Source: Paraspadella gotoi
Lineage: Eukaryota > Chaetognatha
Length of the DNA: 64,000 nucleotides
Direction of reading: 5' to 3'
Assembly (NCBI GenBank): GCA_051294375.1
Contig: CM119265.1
Coordinates: 20,464,672-20,528,671, forward strand
The notes below the pieces were generated by a model. It was given only the letters and a program-made list of their open reading frames with translations. It was not told the DNA's origin and did not search any database. Below are positions 10,028 through 22,330 of this stretch, piece after piece. The position numbers were made by a program, and so were the translations under genes. Numbering within the stretch: the first letter of the stretch is position 1; every line of letters begins with the position of its first letter.

Positions 10028-10694
10028 TCATTTTTTTTAAACGACGTCAACGACAAAAGAGACTCTCGGTTGTTTCTTCTTTTCGTTTCGACGCCAACTC
10101 AAGTCCCTCGCGTTTCAGTTACATCCGGTTATTCTCTCTGTTTCAACTTCATCCGTGGAAAAGTCGTACCTTATTAGTTTCCTTAGTTTCGCTTAGTTTT
10201 CAACGTCATCCATTATAATATTAAAACCATTTTTTTGTATTAATTTTGAAAATTCCGAAATATTGCATTGAATTTGACAATCAATTTCATCAAATCCATA
10301 CTTAAAACTTCATACTTTTTCTTTCGGACATATTTTTTAATAATCTGCACCAAAGCTTTTAATTCTGTGACGGGACTTCCGAGAGACAACCTGGTATCAA
10401 TTGACCGGTGACTACACGCAATGTCTATTCATTATTCTATCTCCTATTCCTCCTCCTCCTCCTCTTCCTCATCTTCATCCTTCATTTTCTTCGCATCGAT
10501 CAGTTTAAAAAAGTCAACGCAAAGTTATTTTTTTTTCTCGCTCCAGATTTTCGCTTCGGTTTTTACGATCATGAATTTATAATTTAATTTTCGCGACTCG
10601 AATCGACGTCGTCGCGATTAGAAATGGCGGCGGAATTCAACGATCGAGAGCGAGTGGACGGGGGTCCAGACGGATAGAGACGGAGACAGAGAGG

Positions 10695-10814
10695 ATGTCG
10701 AAAGAGGGCAAGGCTGACCCGGATGTTGAGTTGTTGGGTGAAGGCAAGAATGGTCACGATTGGTCACGTTGCTTCGATGTAGAATTTGTCGCCAGGAAAA
10801 GAAGGGAGTGTTAA
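10695..10814 (+). CDS. 39-aa ORF, possible 3' exon (unrecognised)
   Basis: From ATG at 10695 to TAA at 10812-10814 the peptide begins MSKEGKADPDVELLGEG and ends FDVEFVARKRREC. The same frame is open upstream to 10575, giving about 80 codons in total. Composition is mixed, not repeat-derived, which sets it apart from most frames here. A separate ATGGCGGCG in another frame at 10624 stops after 17 codons. No confident acceptor or donor was found, so this could be a terminal exon or chance. Confidence 0.25.
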   Translation: MSKEGKADPDVELLGEGKNGHDWSRCFDVEFVARKRREC

Positions 10815-10989
10815 CCTATTCGTATTCGTAAAAAGGAGAGTAATAAAGACAATATCTACGCTATATTACAATAAATCGATCGAATTCTACGAAATAAAAA
10901 GTCGAAATTCGACTTGGAGGTAGTAAAAGCAAAGAGTGAGAGAGAGAGAGAAAAAGAGAGTGAATTTGTTTAATGGTTATTTCTTGCAG

Positions 10990-11052
10990 CAGTCGAGGGC
11001 GAAAACTGCTTCGCGTTTAATGCGAAAACAAACCGCGAGATTCCGTCCCTAG
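10990..11052 (+). CDS. Possible exon after a good acceptor
   Basis: ATTTCTTGCAG at 10979-10989 is a good 3' splice site. The following bases read, in one phase, [19 protein letters not shown] before entering the (CT)n tract. All three phases are open, so frame is undecided and no donor is visible. It could be a downstream exon of the ORF at 10695. Confidence 0.2.
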   Translation, partial: QSRAKTASRLMRKQTARFRP

Positions 11053-11159
<107 letters not shown>

Positions 11160-11466
11160 AGTCCCTTAAAATCTCTCATCCCCTAAATCGATTTAAATGC
11201 AAAGAAGTTTAAATTGACGCTAGTTGAGCTCAAGCTGCCAAATGCCAAAACTTGCGACAAAAAGCGGTTGTTGACTTTTCGACGCTTGATGTCGTTTCGA
11301 AAACATGTCTCGACTTGTCTCGTGATACGAATTGATCAACGGAAGTGAACGAGAACGTGTCATAGTTGAAATCTACTCGAATGTACTATAATTTAGCAAA
11401 AAATATCCAGGTTTTTTTTTAGCTGTCAAAATATTTACTAAATATAGTTATTCTCAAGGATCTACG

Positions 11467-11556
11467 CAACGCATCTTTGACGACGTTATCATCGTCGCTA
11501 TCGTCGTCGCTGTCGTCGTCGCTATCGTCTTCGAACTCACCATCTTTGAGGTCGTT

Positions 11557-11587
<31 letters not shown>

Positions 11588-11595
11588 ATCCGAAA
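11467..11595 (-). repeat. Degenerate CGT/GAC triplet array, acidic on the - strand
   Basis: GTCGTC and ATCGTC triplets vary enough to read as an Asp/Ser-rich acidic peptide on the - strand, followed by DNVVKDALRRSLR and a stop. No start codon lies in that frame. It could be an acidic tail exon, but a decayed trinucleotide array is simpler. Confidence 0.4.
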
Positions 11596-11629
11596 ATAAT
11601 GTCGTTTTCAAGGCGAACGTTTTTTTTTT

Positions 11630-12300
11630 TTGACCGGAAGTGAGATTCGTCGCGTCAAAGGGTCAAAAGGTCACGCGGTCCACAGTTCAGAGTTGAACGC
11701 GAAAACGAGTCTGAGACTCGTCGTCTCGGCCGAGGCATGGCATGGTAAGGAAGTTCGAAGCCGAGAGGGCTTTGAAGTATCGGACAATTGGACATGGAGT
11801 ACATGCTGGTATGGAAGTGCGAAGCGAGGCGGCCTTGGAGACATGAAAGCGCGTGCACAGCGACAGATGGACAATGGTTGATCCGAGCCAGCGCGGACAT
11901 GAAAAGACACGTTTGAAACGAGATCTTAAGATCAGTCGTGCGCGCGCTAAATCGCGTGCGCTTGTACACGCGACGACGAATGCACGCAAAAAAAAGGAGG
12001 AAAAAAAAATAGTCAATCGTCGCCTTAAAACTGAGGAGGAGGAAAAGGATCATTAAAGGAGACGAAGGGGGGCGACGACGACGACGACGACGACGACCAA
12101 GACGAAAGTCAAAATGGCCAACTTTGAATTTGGGGTTTTTGTGGTCGAGTCAAAATGGTTTGGGAAATGAGCTCGAAGAAAAAAAAGGAGAGACGTCACT
12201 ACTTAAGTGTCGTTGTCACCTCGTGGAATTTCGGTTGTGGAAACGTGAGGGATGGGAGAACTTCATCTTTGTGAAATATGGATGTCTCGAACCGGTAGAA
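11630..12300. other. Unassigned complex sequence
   Basis: Moderately GC-rich. Contains a loose tandem similarity between about 11750-11800 and 11807-11870 (GGAAGT-CGAAGC blocks) and a (GAC)n at 12074-12098. Short frames on both strands, no splice pair. Confidence 0.35.
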
Positions 12301-12306
12301 TTTATT

Positions 12307-12457
<151 letters not shown>

Positions 12458-12857
12458 TAATCTTCTGTTTCACCGCATCAGCTCATCTTCAAGGGTTTAC
12501 GTATCATAATTAGAAAAATCGACAGTATGTACTTCGTCTTTTATTTTGCTGAATTTAAGGATGATGGGAACACGATCGAGTTACGAATGAATGAGACGAC
12601 GGACGACCGACTACACCAAACGACGAGACAACGAAGTAATTTGGGCTTAAAAAACGCGGATTCGGCGGAGGCTGGCCCGGCGGCGGCGAACGACTTAGTC
12701 CGCCTTTACCGTCTTCCTTTGAGCGGAAAAACAACTCATTTTGCGATCAAGCAACTCGAAAAGAAAGAAACGCCAGGAATTTCATCTTCCTCGTCTTCCT
12801 ATTTTTTATTACCATTTTATTCTATGTCGGCTCCCTCTGCTCTTCTCTCTAGTGCCT

Positions 12858-13362
12858 CCTTCTCTCTCTCCTCTCTCTCTCTCTCTCTCTTCTCCTCTCT
12901 CTCTGCTCTCTTCCTCTCTCTCTCTCTCTCTTCTGCCAGTAATATTGTCAGCTTGGTCTTCTTGATAGCGTTTCCTCTGCTTCTCTTTCGAAACGCTCCC
13001 TTCAATGCGCTTTTCGTTCATTAGCATTCCTCGCGGTCCCTCATCTCCAGTCTCACTCTCTCTCCCCTCATCTCTCTCTCTCTCTCTCCTCTCTCCTCTC
13101 TCTCGTTCTCTCTCTCTCGTCTCTCTCTCTCTCCTCCACAGAGTTTTCTTATTTTTTTCTGTTCTTTCTCTTTTTTCTTACTTCTACGCTGCCCTTTTCA
13201 ATCTATGTAAATCGTCTTTTTGTTCTCTGTTAAGTTGAAGAAGAGAATTATTGCGATAGTCTCTCTCCTCTCTCTACTCTCTCTCGTCTACTCTCTCTCT
13301 CCTTCTCTCCTCCTCTCTCTCTACTCTCTCTCTCTCTCTCTCTCCTACTCTCTCTCTTCTCT
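12858..13362. repeat. (CT)n-rich region ending at a gap
   Basis: CT blocks at about 12858-12935, 13049-13135 and 13259-13362, the last running into Ns. Assembly probably failed in this repeat. Confidence 0.9.
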
Positions 13363-13363
13363 G

Positions 13364-13848
13364 NNNNNNNNNNNNNNNNNNNNNNNNNNNNNNNNNNNNN
13401 NNNNNNNNNNNNNNNNNNNNNNNNNNNNNNNNNNNNNNNNNNNNNNNNNNNNNNNNNNNNNNNNNNNNNNNNNNNNNNNNNNNNNNNNNNNNNNNNNNNN
13501 NNNNNNNNNNNNNNNNNNNNNNNNNNNNNNNNNNNNNNNNNNNNNNNNNNNNNNNNNNNNNNNNNNNNNNNNNNNNNNNNNNNNNNNNNNNNNNNNNNNN
13601 NNNNNNNNNNNNNNNNNNNNNNNNNNNNNNNNNNNNNNNNNNNNNNNNNNNNNNNNNNNNNNNNNNNNNNNNNNNNNNNNNNNNNNNNNNNNNNNNNNNN
13701 NNNNNNNNNNNNNNNNNNNNNNNNNNNNNNNNNNNNNNNNNNNNNNNNNNNNNNNNNNNNNNNNNNNNNNNNNNNNNNNNNNNNNNNNNNNNNNNNNNNN
13801 NNNNNNNNNNNNNNNNNNNNNNNNNNNNNNNNNNNNNNNNNNNNNNNN
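13364..13848. other. Assembly gap (485 N)
   Basis: Bounded on the left by (CT)n. Confidence 0.99.
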
Positions 13849-14194
13849 CTCAAGATCTCCCCCGCCACTTCCCGACCACCCAAGAAACCACCCTTCGTCA
13901 CCGTTTTTCTCCACCCCGCAATCACCTCCAACCACCCAACAATCGAGTCCATCTATTTCTGACCAGCCGATAAAATGCGATCTCGGCGAATGCCGGATGC
14001 CGACGGAAAATGGCCGGACGCGCCGATCAACGACCGGAGAGCACAATAGAGCGAGAGAGAAGGAAGCCCCCCCAAGAAGTGGCGGAGGAAAGGAGAAAAA
14101 GAAAAGAAGGAAAGAAAGTGAGAAAAAAGAAAGAAAGGTGACGAGGAAAGAGGAAGAGGAAGTAAGAAGGGAGGGAAAAAATGCAGAAAAATAA
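13849..14194 (+). CDS. Possible exon fragment after gap, Pro/Ser then Lys/Glu-rich
   Basis: Open from the gap edge to TAA at 14192-14194. It starts with a Pro/Ser/Gln-rich stretch, then DQPIKCDLGECRMPTENGR, then a Lys/Glu/Arg-rich tail encoded by A/G-rich DNA. The central part is not repeat-derived and includes a Cys pair (CDLGEC). The opposite strand is also open over 13855-14046. No start, acceptor or recognised domain. Confidence 0.2.
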
Positions 14195-14199
14195 TATTT

Positions 14200-14744
14200 T
14201 CAGGCTAAATTTGTTTTTTGATTTATTCACTAGCAAAATGCAGTATTGCACTTCTCACATCAGCGCGGTCATTCCCAGCAAAACGACATAAGGAATTTTC
14301 TTTCCTTTTATTTTTTTTTTATTATAAGGTTTTAAGTTTTTTTGGTGGAGTTTCTTAATTGTTCAGATGTTAGTTAGATGTTCGTTAGTTTGTTATGAAA
14401 GACGCTACTATTCCTATTGTAGCAAAATCATTGCCACCTCCCTTCCACCCCCCATTGGACGCCCCTTCCACCCCCCACAAACTCGTCGCGAAATCACGAG
14501 ATTCGGCGGAGGAAGAAAAATCGTCGGAGTCAACAGGGAGGCGCCAGGAGTGTTGAAGGAGGGGTGAAGAGAACAGGGGTGGAGGTAGCAATTATGGTGG
14601 AGTGACGGGTCGATATTAAAGCGCGATGATTAGTGTGAAAGTCGAGGTTGAAAAAATATTGTCAGGAGTGAATCTGTAAAGAGAGGGTCAAAAATTAGTC
14701 TAAGAAAAAAAAAGGGCTTGCTTTTCCAAAAGTGACCGATTTCC
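14200..14744. other. No gene seen
   Basis: AT-rich flank then a C-rich/G-rich patch at 14430-14590 with short overlapping frames on both strands. Nothing assignable. Confidence 0.4.
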
Positions 14745-14930
14745 ATTGCTAAATTCTAACCCTAACCTTATTTTTAACTTCAATATGTAACTCAAACACA
14801 AACCCAATGCTAAACCGTATCATAACCTTAACCAAATCCACAACCCTCAATCTTTAACCTTAACCTAATTCCTAACCCTAATTTGTAACATAATCACTAA
14901 CCTAATCTCTAACCTTAACCAAATCTTAAA
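14745..14930 (+). repeat. Telomere-like degenerate CTAACC repeat
   Basis: Many spaced CTAACCCTAACC, CTTAACC and CCTAACC words over 180 bp without strict period. A related, inverted stretch lies at 51110-51290. It looks like a dispersed repeat derived from C-rich telomere-type sequence, not a true telomere. Confidence 0.6.
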
Positions 14931-15146
14931 TAAAAAAAAAATTTTACTTATTTAGTTTTAGTTTAATTATTTATTTACTAATATAGAATCAAATGGGACG
15001 TTTTTGGAAAATAAGGCCAAAAAAGGAGTGAAGTGGTTTCCTTCGTGTGGGTGGGGGTGACCACGGTCTTTAAGTCGGAAGCTGTGGTGGTTCCTTTTGT
15101 GGTGGGGCGGTGCAGTGGTGGTCCTGAAGGTGCCCTCGTCGTGGGA

Positions 15147-15171
15147 NNNNNNNNNNNNNNNNNNNNNNNNN
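15147..15171. other. 25-N gap
   Basis: Placeholder gap. The sequence to its right (about 15600-18560) is a noisy copy of sequence found at 19300-24640. Confidence 0.95.
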
Positions 15172-15629
15172 TCTCGTACGTGGTGGAAGCGTTGGGGAAA
15201 AGAAAAAGGCAAAGTTCGTGGAACCTGTGATTTTCACGGATTTCGTCTCGAAGAATGCTACGAGTTATCGCTGCCACGAGTTTGAGAGAGAAAGAAGAGA
15301 GAGAGAAGAGAGAGAAAGGAGAGAAGACGAGATGAAGAGATAAGAGAGAGAGATGAGAAGAGAGAGAGAGAGAGTTATACAAACGAGACTGACGGAGTGG
15401 ATTAAGTGGGCTCATGCGGAGTCTACGCACCGGCTTCATCAATCAGAAAGAAGAGAAGAGAAGAGAGAGAGAGAGAAGAATAAAAGAAAAACAAGAACTT
15501 TGTAGGTGATAGATGATGGAGTAGGAGAACAGATATATAACAGGGATAAGATATAATGAGAGAGAGAAGAGATAGGTAGAGCGAATAGAGAGAGAGAGAG
15601 AGAAAATAAAATGAGATTACTGAAAATCG

Positions 15630-18560
15630 TACTCTTTTTCAGCAAGGAATCGATTTCGCATGAGGATATTTATGCGGAAAAAGAGTGGAGCTTCGTTGTT
15701 TTGTCGTTGTTCCCTTTTGTAATAATCTTCCCTCACAGACAGGCAAAATATTTTTTAATTATATCAGGATTAAAAACCTAAATTATAGAGAGAAAAATAG
15801 AGGCAAGAGTTCAAGTAAAGAAAACCAGTATGGAACAAAACAGCTTAGAATTAAACAACAGCAATAAATCGATTAAAAATAACCCTTGCGTAAAACACTA
15901 CCGAACCGAGTAAGGAGATCGAGTGAAAAAAATAATCCACGCTTGTTTCATCTCGTTCGCGGCCCGGAGTTTTCGCATGTTTCCCGTTGAAAATTGCTCG
16001 GCGCCGCAATCTTCCTCTTTAGCCGCGCCCCGTATTCCTTTACCTCTTGCGCGCCATAAATTCTGACATCCTTTTGCGCGGCTCCGTATCTCCTTCCTCG
16101 AGCCCCGAGTTTCCTTCCTTCGCGCGCCCATTTTATACTTTTGGCGTTTGTGCTCACAACATCCTCCTTGTGCTTTACTTAAACATTTATATTTTGTATT
16201 CATGCATTAATCTTGATTAATCACATACCAAAGATATTTTCAGTTTATGCACTTTTGTGATGTATAATATTTAAATAAGTTTATAACTGTTATCTGTAGT
16301 TGTAACATCCACCTAAAACTCCCCACCACCTACTAAACTCCCGCCACCTCTAAAGGACCCTCGCCACCTTAAAAACCCGCCACCTTTAAACGTCCGCTAC
16401 CTCTAAAGTCCGCCACCATAAAACACCTGCCACGCACTTGAACCCGGCCACATCTAAAGAACCCGCCACCTCTAATACTCCCACCACCTCTAAAAAACTC
16501 CTGCACCCTCTAAAAACCCGCACCTCTAAACTCCACCACCTCGAAACATCTGCCACCTCTAAACGTCCGCCAACCTCTAAACGTCCGCCACTCTAGAAAC
16601 ACCGCACTCTAAACGTCCTGGCGACTGTGAAACGGTGCCACCCACCTCAAACGTCCCACCTAGTAACCATACTCGCGGCCACCTCTAAACGTCCGCCACC
16701 TGCCTAAACGTCCCACCTCGTGTAAAATGTCCGCCACCTAAACGGTCCGCCACTCTAAAAGTCCCACCTTCTAAACACCCGCCACCTCCTAAACGTCCGC
16801 CACCTGTAAAACGTCCGCCACCTCTTAAACGTCCGCCACCTGTAAACGACCGCCACTTGTAAACGTCCGCCACCTCTAAACTCCCGCCAACCTTGACGTA
16901 AACGTCCCCAACTCGTAAACACCTCGCCACCTTCTAAAAACGGTCCGCCCACCTGTAAAACGTCCGCAAACCTCTAAATGTCCGCACCTTTAACTGGTCC
17001 CGCCACCTGCTTAAATGTCCCCACCTTAAAAATACCCGCCACCATCTAAAACTCCCAGCCACCTTTAAACTCCCGCCCACTTTTGCTGGCATTTCGCTCT
17101 TGATGACTGTTCGGCCATCCACAACGCAATAGGCGCCTTTCTGTTCCACTTTCTGCGCCTCAACCTGCATTCGGGCCTTTCGTTTAATTTAAGTTGGTGA
17201 GGTATATATATATATATATATGGAAGGGGATTATTATATTTGACAAGTATATTGATGTGAAGTGGAGATCAGTACGAGATGCGCTCAGGAGAAAAGGGTC
17301 GAGAGGATGAAGTGGATCTAGTGAGATAAAAGGAAAGAAAAGAAAAAAAGAGAAAAGGAAGAAACCCGGGAACGGATTTGGACGGAGAGAGGCGAACGTC
17401 CAAAAAAAGAAAGAGAGACGAGGCTTAACGCCGCGCGTTTAATCGGGAAAAAACTTGGAAACGGTGTAAAGACAAAAGAGAGAGAAAAAAATGGGAGAAG
17501 AACGGTTGAAGAAAAAGGAGAAAATTAAAAATGAAAGAACCAAAACATTAAAAAAGTAAAAGGGAACAAAAAAAAAAGAGAAGAAAACGGGAGAAACACA
17601 AATCACGTGACTTGCCCACAACTAAAGGGAGATTTAAGAAGCTGAAAAAAAAAAAAAAAGTAAAGAAAATAAAAAGCCTTGAGAATATCAAATAGTGGCA
17701 TATAAATTTATGTCGTTGTTCTCATATAATCTGGGACACTTAATGTCTGTGTCGGTCTTATGAGTCCGTCCTCCGGTATAGTGACTATACGCGTCGTCTT
17801 CGTCTGCGTCGTCGCGTCGTTCGTCTCGTCGTCGCCCGCTAGTAGTTGTCATAAGCGAAAGATTATGTAAAGTCGAAATGGAAACGGATCTGGACGGAAG
17901 AGTGGTGAGGAGTTGGTGCCATAAGACGACCGACATTAACCGAACCGGACGTTTTTTGGGGGACGACGTAAAAAAGTGTGTGCCATAGTTGTGTCCATCG
18001 TCTTTCCGGCAGGTGAAGGTGACGTCGACTGCCGGAACTGACAGGTGAAGGACTGCTGAATTACCACAGTAAGCTATCGGACTGCTCGGATCGGATGATA
18101 ACAAGAGCTCATCATCAATCGCCGAGTGATTTAAATATTGTGGTAGCACAATCGAACACACCTCTCCAATCGCCACCTGTCCATTCCTAAACCTCAGAAT
18201 ATACTAGTAGCTACTAATGCTGTCCAATATCTGAATCCGGCCATATATATCTCGCTCAAGGAAATCTTTCGGTCCCAAATGAAGATCTTCGGCTAGCGGC
18301 GCGCGTTGTTATCCGCGCGAGAGAGAGCTACCTCTCTGGCTGCTACTCTCCCTCCGTCCTTCCTGCTGGCTCACCTCATGTTCCATCTCTCTTCTCCGAC
18401 CTCTCGCCTTCTGATCTGCAATTCTCTCCCCCTATCTACTCATACTATAATGCCTCCGGTCTTACCCTCCGTGCTCTCTCTATATCATCTTCGTGGCTTC
18501 ACCTCTCTCTTTTCTCCTCCTCTCTCTTCTCTGCAAAAATAACCTCTGTACGCAGACTTC
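15630..18560. repeat. Noisy direct copy of 19300-19658 plus 22204-24640
   Basis: Anchors: CGCATG..GATATTTATGCGG (15657, 19334), TTTATACTTTTGGC (16131, 22333), the 17-bp minisatellite, GCGCGTTTAAT (17426, 23641), GTCGAAATGGAA (17871, 24063) and GAATTCATGTCACC-like flanks. Copies differ by frequent one-base indels. The match skips 19660-22203, which suggests that block is an insertion produced by assembly. Confidence 0.8.
16297..17095 (+). repeat. 17-bp minisatellite CCGCCACCTCTAAACGT, copy 1
   Basis: Dozens of CGTCCGCCACCTCTAAA units with heavy indel noise. The same array is at 22505-23335 and, inverted, at 21115-21445. Confidence 0.9.
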
Positions 18561-19299
18561 CTCTTTATCCATGTTTTATTTCAATACACCAATACTATCC
18601 TTATCTCATTTCTTCTTTCATCTCTCTCTAGTCTGCTTCTACTGCTTTCCTCCCTGGTAATTCAGCTGAATAGTTGGACAGAATGTTGATCTGTGTGAAT
18701 GTGAATAAATCACAACGATAAATAAAACTTGGAGACAGCCCTCTGCTTTAAAACACCACATTGAGATACACCTCTTCTGTGGGTTATGCCGCCGTTCGAT
18801 TCAAATTTCTGTTCCAACGGACTCCGGCCTCTTTCTCATCTCTCTCGTGACAAACTAAAGCGGAAAGTAATTATGCAAATTGAATTCATCCTTCCAATGT
18901 GTTTCTTTATTTCATCAAATATAAAATATAATCTTATATATTCCTTAACGATGAACCGTTTCAAGAAAACATCTCTAGGTTAGGTGCCTCATTATTGAAC
19001 CTGTGGCATGTACAGTTGTACACTAAAGTTCAACGATTTTATCAGTGCGAATATAGTGTCTAATTTTTAAGCATTCTGAACGAATTGTCTATAAATCAGA
19101 TTATTACTCTATACTACATTCGATTACCGCTAATTAACAAGTGATCCCTCTGTTGTGTATTCGTCGCTTTCGATTCGCATAGCCCCATCTATAATTCTAT
19201 TGGACGAATAAAATATTTTTGTTGATACTCTCCGTTCCTCAATCCAAATTTTTTCTCCTTTCCGCCAGAAAATTTCTTTGGAGTCATGAGAGTGAGAGA
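18560..19299. other. AT-rich, no gene seen
   Basis: No frame over 65 codons and no splice pair. Contains CTAGGTTAGGTG near 18976. Confidence 0.4.
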
Positions 19300-19658
19300 T
19301 ATCGTACTCTCTTTTCAGCAAGGGAATCGTTTCGCATGGATATTTATGCGGAAAAGAGTGGAGCTTCGTTGTTGTTGTCGTTGTAGTTGTTATCTTCCTC
19401 ACAGACGGCAAAATATTTTTTTTTTCAGGATAAAACCTAAATTATAGAAGAAAAAATAAGGCAAGGGTCATAAAACGCGAGGAAAAAACAGCTAAGAATA
19501 AAAACAAAGCAATAAAACCGATTAAAAAACCTGTAAACCTGAGCGAGGGAGAGAAAAAAAATCCAAGCTTCTCTCTCTGCCCGAGTTTCGCGGTTCTCGT
19601 GGAATTGCGGCGCCGAATCTCCTTCTTTTGCGCGCCGTATTTCCTTCCTTTGAAGGAG
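19300..19658. repeat. Short contig segment, second copy of about 15630-16030
   Basis: Cleaner version of the noisy copy upstream. It includes an inverted-repeat-like ATTTCGCATGGATATTTATGCGG and ends in GCGCGCCGTATTTCC, which would continue naturally into TTGCGCGCCAAATC at 22210. Confidence 0.7.
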
Positions 19659-19659
19659 C

Positions 19660-22178
19660 ATGAGAGGAGACGGCAGAGGGAATGAGATGAGACGTGCAGA
19701 GAGAGCTGTAGGCAGAGAGAGAGGAGAGAGCACGAGACGCAGAGAGAGGAGATGAGTTAAGATAAGAATGATGAGACGAGATGAAGAGACTGTGAGGTCA
19801 GTGAGAGCAGAGAGAGATTTTGTTCCACGCCCAATCTTGGCGACCGATTCTGACGCTGGGCGGATTCAGAAAAGCTATTGGCAATAGTTACTAGGTAGCA
19901 ATGTGTTTATCGTTCAGAAAATGGAGAACAGTGTGGCCCACCGATTGAGAAAATGGTGACATGAATTCGATCTTAGTTGGCGTACCGGCGACGAATATGA
20001 CATGCGAAACGTCCAATTCGTCATGTTCTCAGCCAGCGTTCTCTGCTTTATGCTGCGTTAAAATATCACGAATAGCGCTCATTCACACTGCAAACTCGTA
20101 GTTCGTTGAGTCGACGTCAACCGTATCTCACCGCCTCGACCGAGAAGAGAACGACTGGAACAACTTGGCAAATTTTGCGTAACGTCCCCATCGTCGTCGT
20201 CGTCGGTTCGTCTTTATGCGAGTCATTTTTTCGTCCTCCTCCGTTTTCCATTTCGACTTTATTGTCTTTTTCGCTTATAGTATAATCGCAGCGAAGGGCG
20301 ACGACTAAATGACGACGCACGACTGGACGAACGACGACGAACACGGCAGTAATAAACAACCAAAGAATAGCGACGACTGCCATAAACATACAAAAAGCAC
20401 ATTGAAAAATGGGTTCCACCGGAATGAATTTGAGGGCAGACTAAATTTATATGTCCACTTTTGCTTTCTCAAGGCTTTTTATTTTTCTTTTTACTCTTTT
20501 TTTTTTTTTTTTTTTCAGCTTCTTAATCTCCCTTTATGTTTTCGCAGTCCAGTGATTTGTTGTTTTCTCCCGTTGTTCTTCTTTTTTTTTGTTGTTCCCT
20601 TTACTTTTTTATGTTTTGGTTCTTTCATTTTTAATTTTCTCCCTTTTTCTTCTAACCGTTTTCTCCCATTTGTTTTTCTCTGCTCTTTTGTCCTTTACAC
20701 CGTTTCCAAGTTTTTTCCCGATTAAACGCGCGGCGTTAAGCCTCGTCTCTCTTTTCTTTTTTTTTTGTGAGCGTGTCGCCTCTCTCCGTCCAAATCCGTT
20801 CCCGGGTTTCTTCTTTTCTCTTTTTCTTCTTTTCTTTCTTTATCTCAACTAGATCCACTTCATCCTCTCCGACCCTTTTCATCACTGAGCCATCTCGTAC
20901 TGATCTTCCACTTCACATCCTATTCCCGTTTGGTCCACTTTTCCCCCTCCCTTCCCCTTGCTCTTCTTCCCCCTTTGGTTCTCCTCGACAACTTGTAAAA
21001 ATCTAAACGAAAGTGCCCGTTGGTATGGAGGGCCATAGACAAAAGGCGCCTGAATTGCGTCCGTGGTATGGTACGAACGTCACTCATGCATTCGAAATGC
21101 CCTAAGTGTGCGGACGTTTAGCAGTGTGCTGACCGTTTTAGAGGTGGCGGTCATTGTTTAGAGGGTGGTGGGTGATTTATGTAGGTGGCGAGTGTTTTTA
21201 GTAGGGTGCAGGAGTTTAGATGGTATGTTGGTAGGTTAGATGTGGCGGATGGGTTTTTAGAGTTGGCGGGGTTTTCAGATGTTGGTGGCAGGTGGTGTTT
21301 TATGTTGGGTGGCGGGATTTTTAAGCAAGGGTAGGAGAGAGGGCGTTTAAAGGGTGGCGGGGCGTTTTAGTAGGCCGTAGCGGGCTCTTTAGATGTGGCT
21401 CCGGGAGGTTTTAGAGTGGTGCGGGAGTTTAGGAGGTGGATGTTACAACTACAAAGATTAACCAGGTTTTAAACCTTTAGGTTAAATATCGTTATATAAC
21501 AGAAAAAAGTGCAAACTGAAAAAATATTTGGGATATGCTGAATTTAATAACAAGATTTAGATGCACGATGATATACAGAAAATTATAATGTGTAAGTAGT
21601 GAGCACCTAACAGGTGTAGGATTGTTCGTGAGCACCAAAGCCAAAGTATAAACATGGCGCGCCAAGCGAAGCGAAACTTCGGCCGTCTCGAGAAATAGGA
21701 GATTCTGGCGCTGAGAAGAGAATAAAAGATTAGGCGCGCAAATAGGATAGGATTATACACAGGCGCGCATAAGGCATGGAAGCATTTTGAGCGCGCAGAG
21801 AATGGAGATTTGGCGCTGCAAAGGAAGGAGAATACGGCGCGGCAAAGGTTAATGAAGATTTGGCGCGTGGCTAACAGGTATGGAGATTTGGTCGGAGCGT
21901 GGCGCCTGTGCAAAGGAGAGGAAATGTACGGGGCGCGCAAATGGAGTGAAAAAGTTGGCGGTGCAAAGGATGGAGATTTGAGGCGCGCAAAGGAAGGATA
22001 ATACGGCGCGGCATAACGGTATGAAAAGTTTTGGCGTGCAAAGGATTGCGAGATTTGGTGCGCGCAGAAGTGAAGGAGAATACGGCGCGCAAAAGAATGG
22101 GAGATTCCGGCGCGGCAAGGGAATGATAAGTACGGCGCCGCATAAGAAGGAGAGATTTCGTGCGCGCATAAGAGAGGT
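19660..22178 (-). repeat. Left arm of palindrome 1
   Basis: Reverse complement, with indels, of 22204-24640. Anchors: GTTCCACGCC..TTGGCGAC (19820) against GTCGCCAAATTTGGCGTGGAAC (about 24417), GTTTCCAAGTTTTTTCCC (20702) against GGGAAAAAACTTGGAAA (23653), and the inverted minisatellite. The two arms meet exactly at a 25-N gap. Confidence 0.85.
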
Positions 22179-22330
22179 NNNNNNNNNNNNNNNNNNNNNN
22201 NNNCTCCATCCTTGCGCGCCAAATCTCCATCCTTTGCGCGCCGTATCTCCTTCCTTTGCGCGCCTAATCTTTTTCTTTCTCGCGCCGAATCTCTTTTCTT
22301 CGAGCCCCGAGTTTCCTTCCTTGGCGCGCC
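21640..22330. repeat. GCGCGC-centred minisatellite (about 26 bp)
   Basis: Units alternate GGCGCGCAAAGGATGGAGAT and GGCGCGCAAAGGAAGGAGAA-type words, then reverse orientation across the gap at 22179-22203. A shorter version lies at 16030-16135. CpG density is very high compared with the AT-rich surroundings. Confidence 0.8.
22179..22203. other. 25-N gap at palindrome centre
   Basis: Lies at the symmetry point of palindrome 1. Confidence 0.95.

Noticed and set aside
9211-10056. Very long - strand open frame (281 codons)
   Set aside because: Lys/Arg/Glu runs encoded by (TTTC)n and T-rich low complexity, and the frame crosses the 32-bp minisatellite.
14745-14930. True telomere or scaffold end
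   Set aside because: Units are irregular and lie in the middle of the scaffold.
16297-17095. CRISPR array
   Set aside because: Tandem 17-bp units without unique spacers, in a eukaryotic context with no cas genes.
19995-20015. GCGAAACGTCC as a hammerhead half
   Set aside because: No core partner, and it lies in the indel-rich inverted copy.
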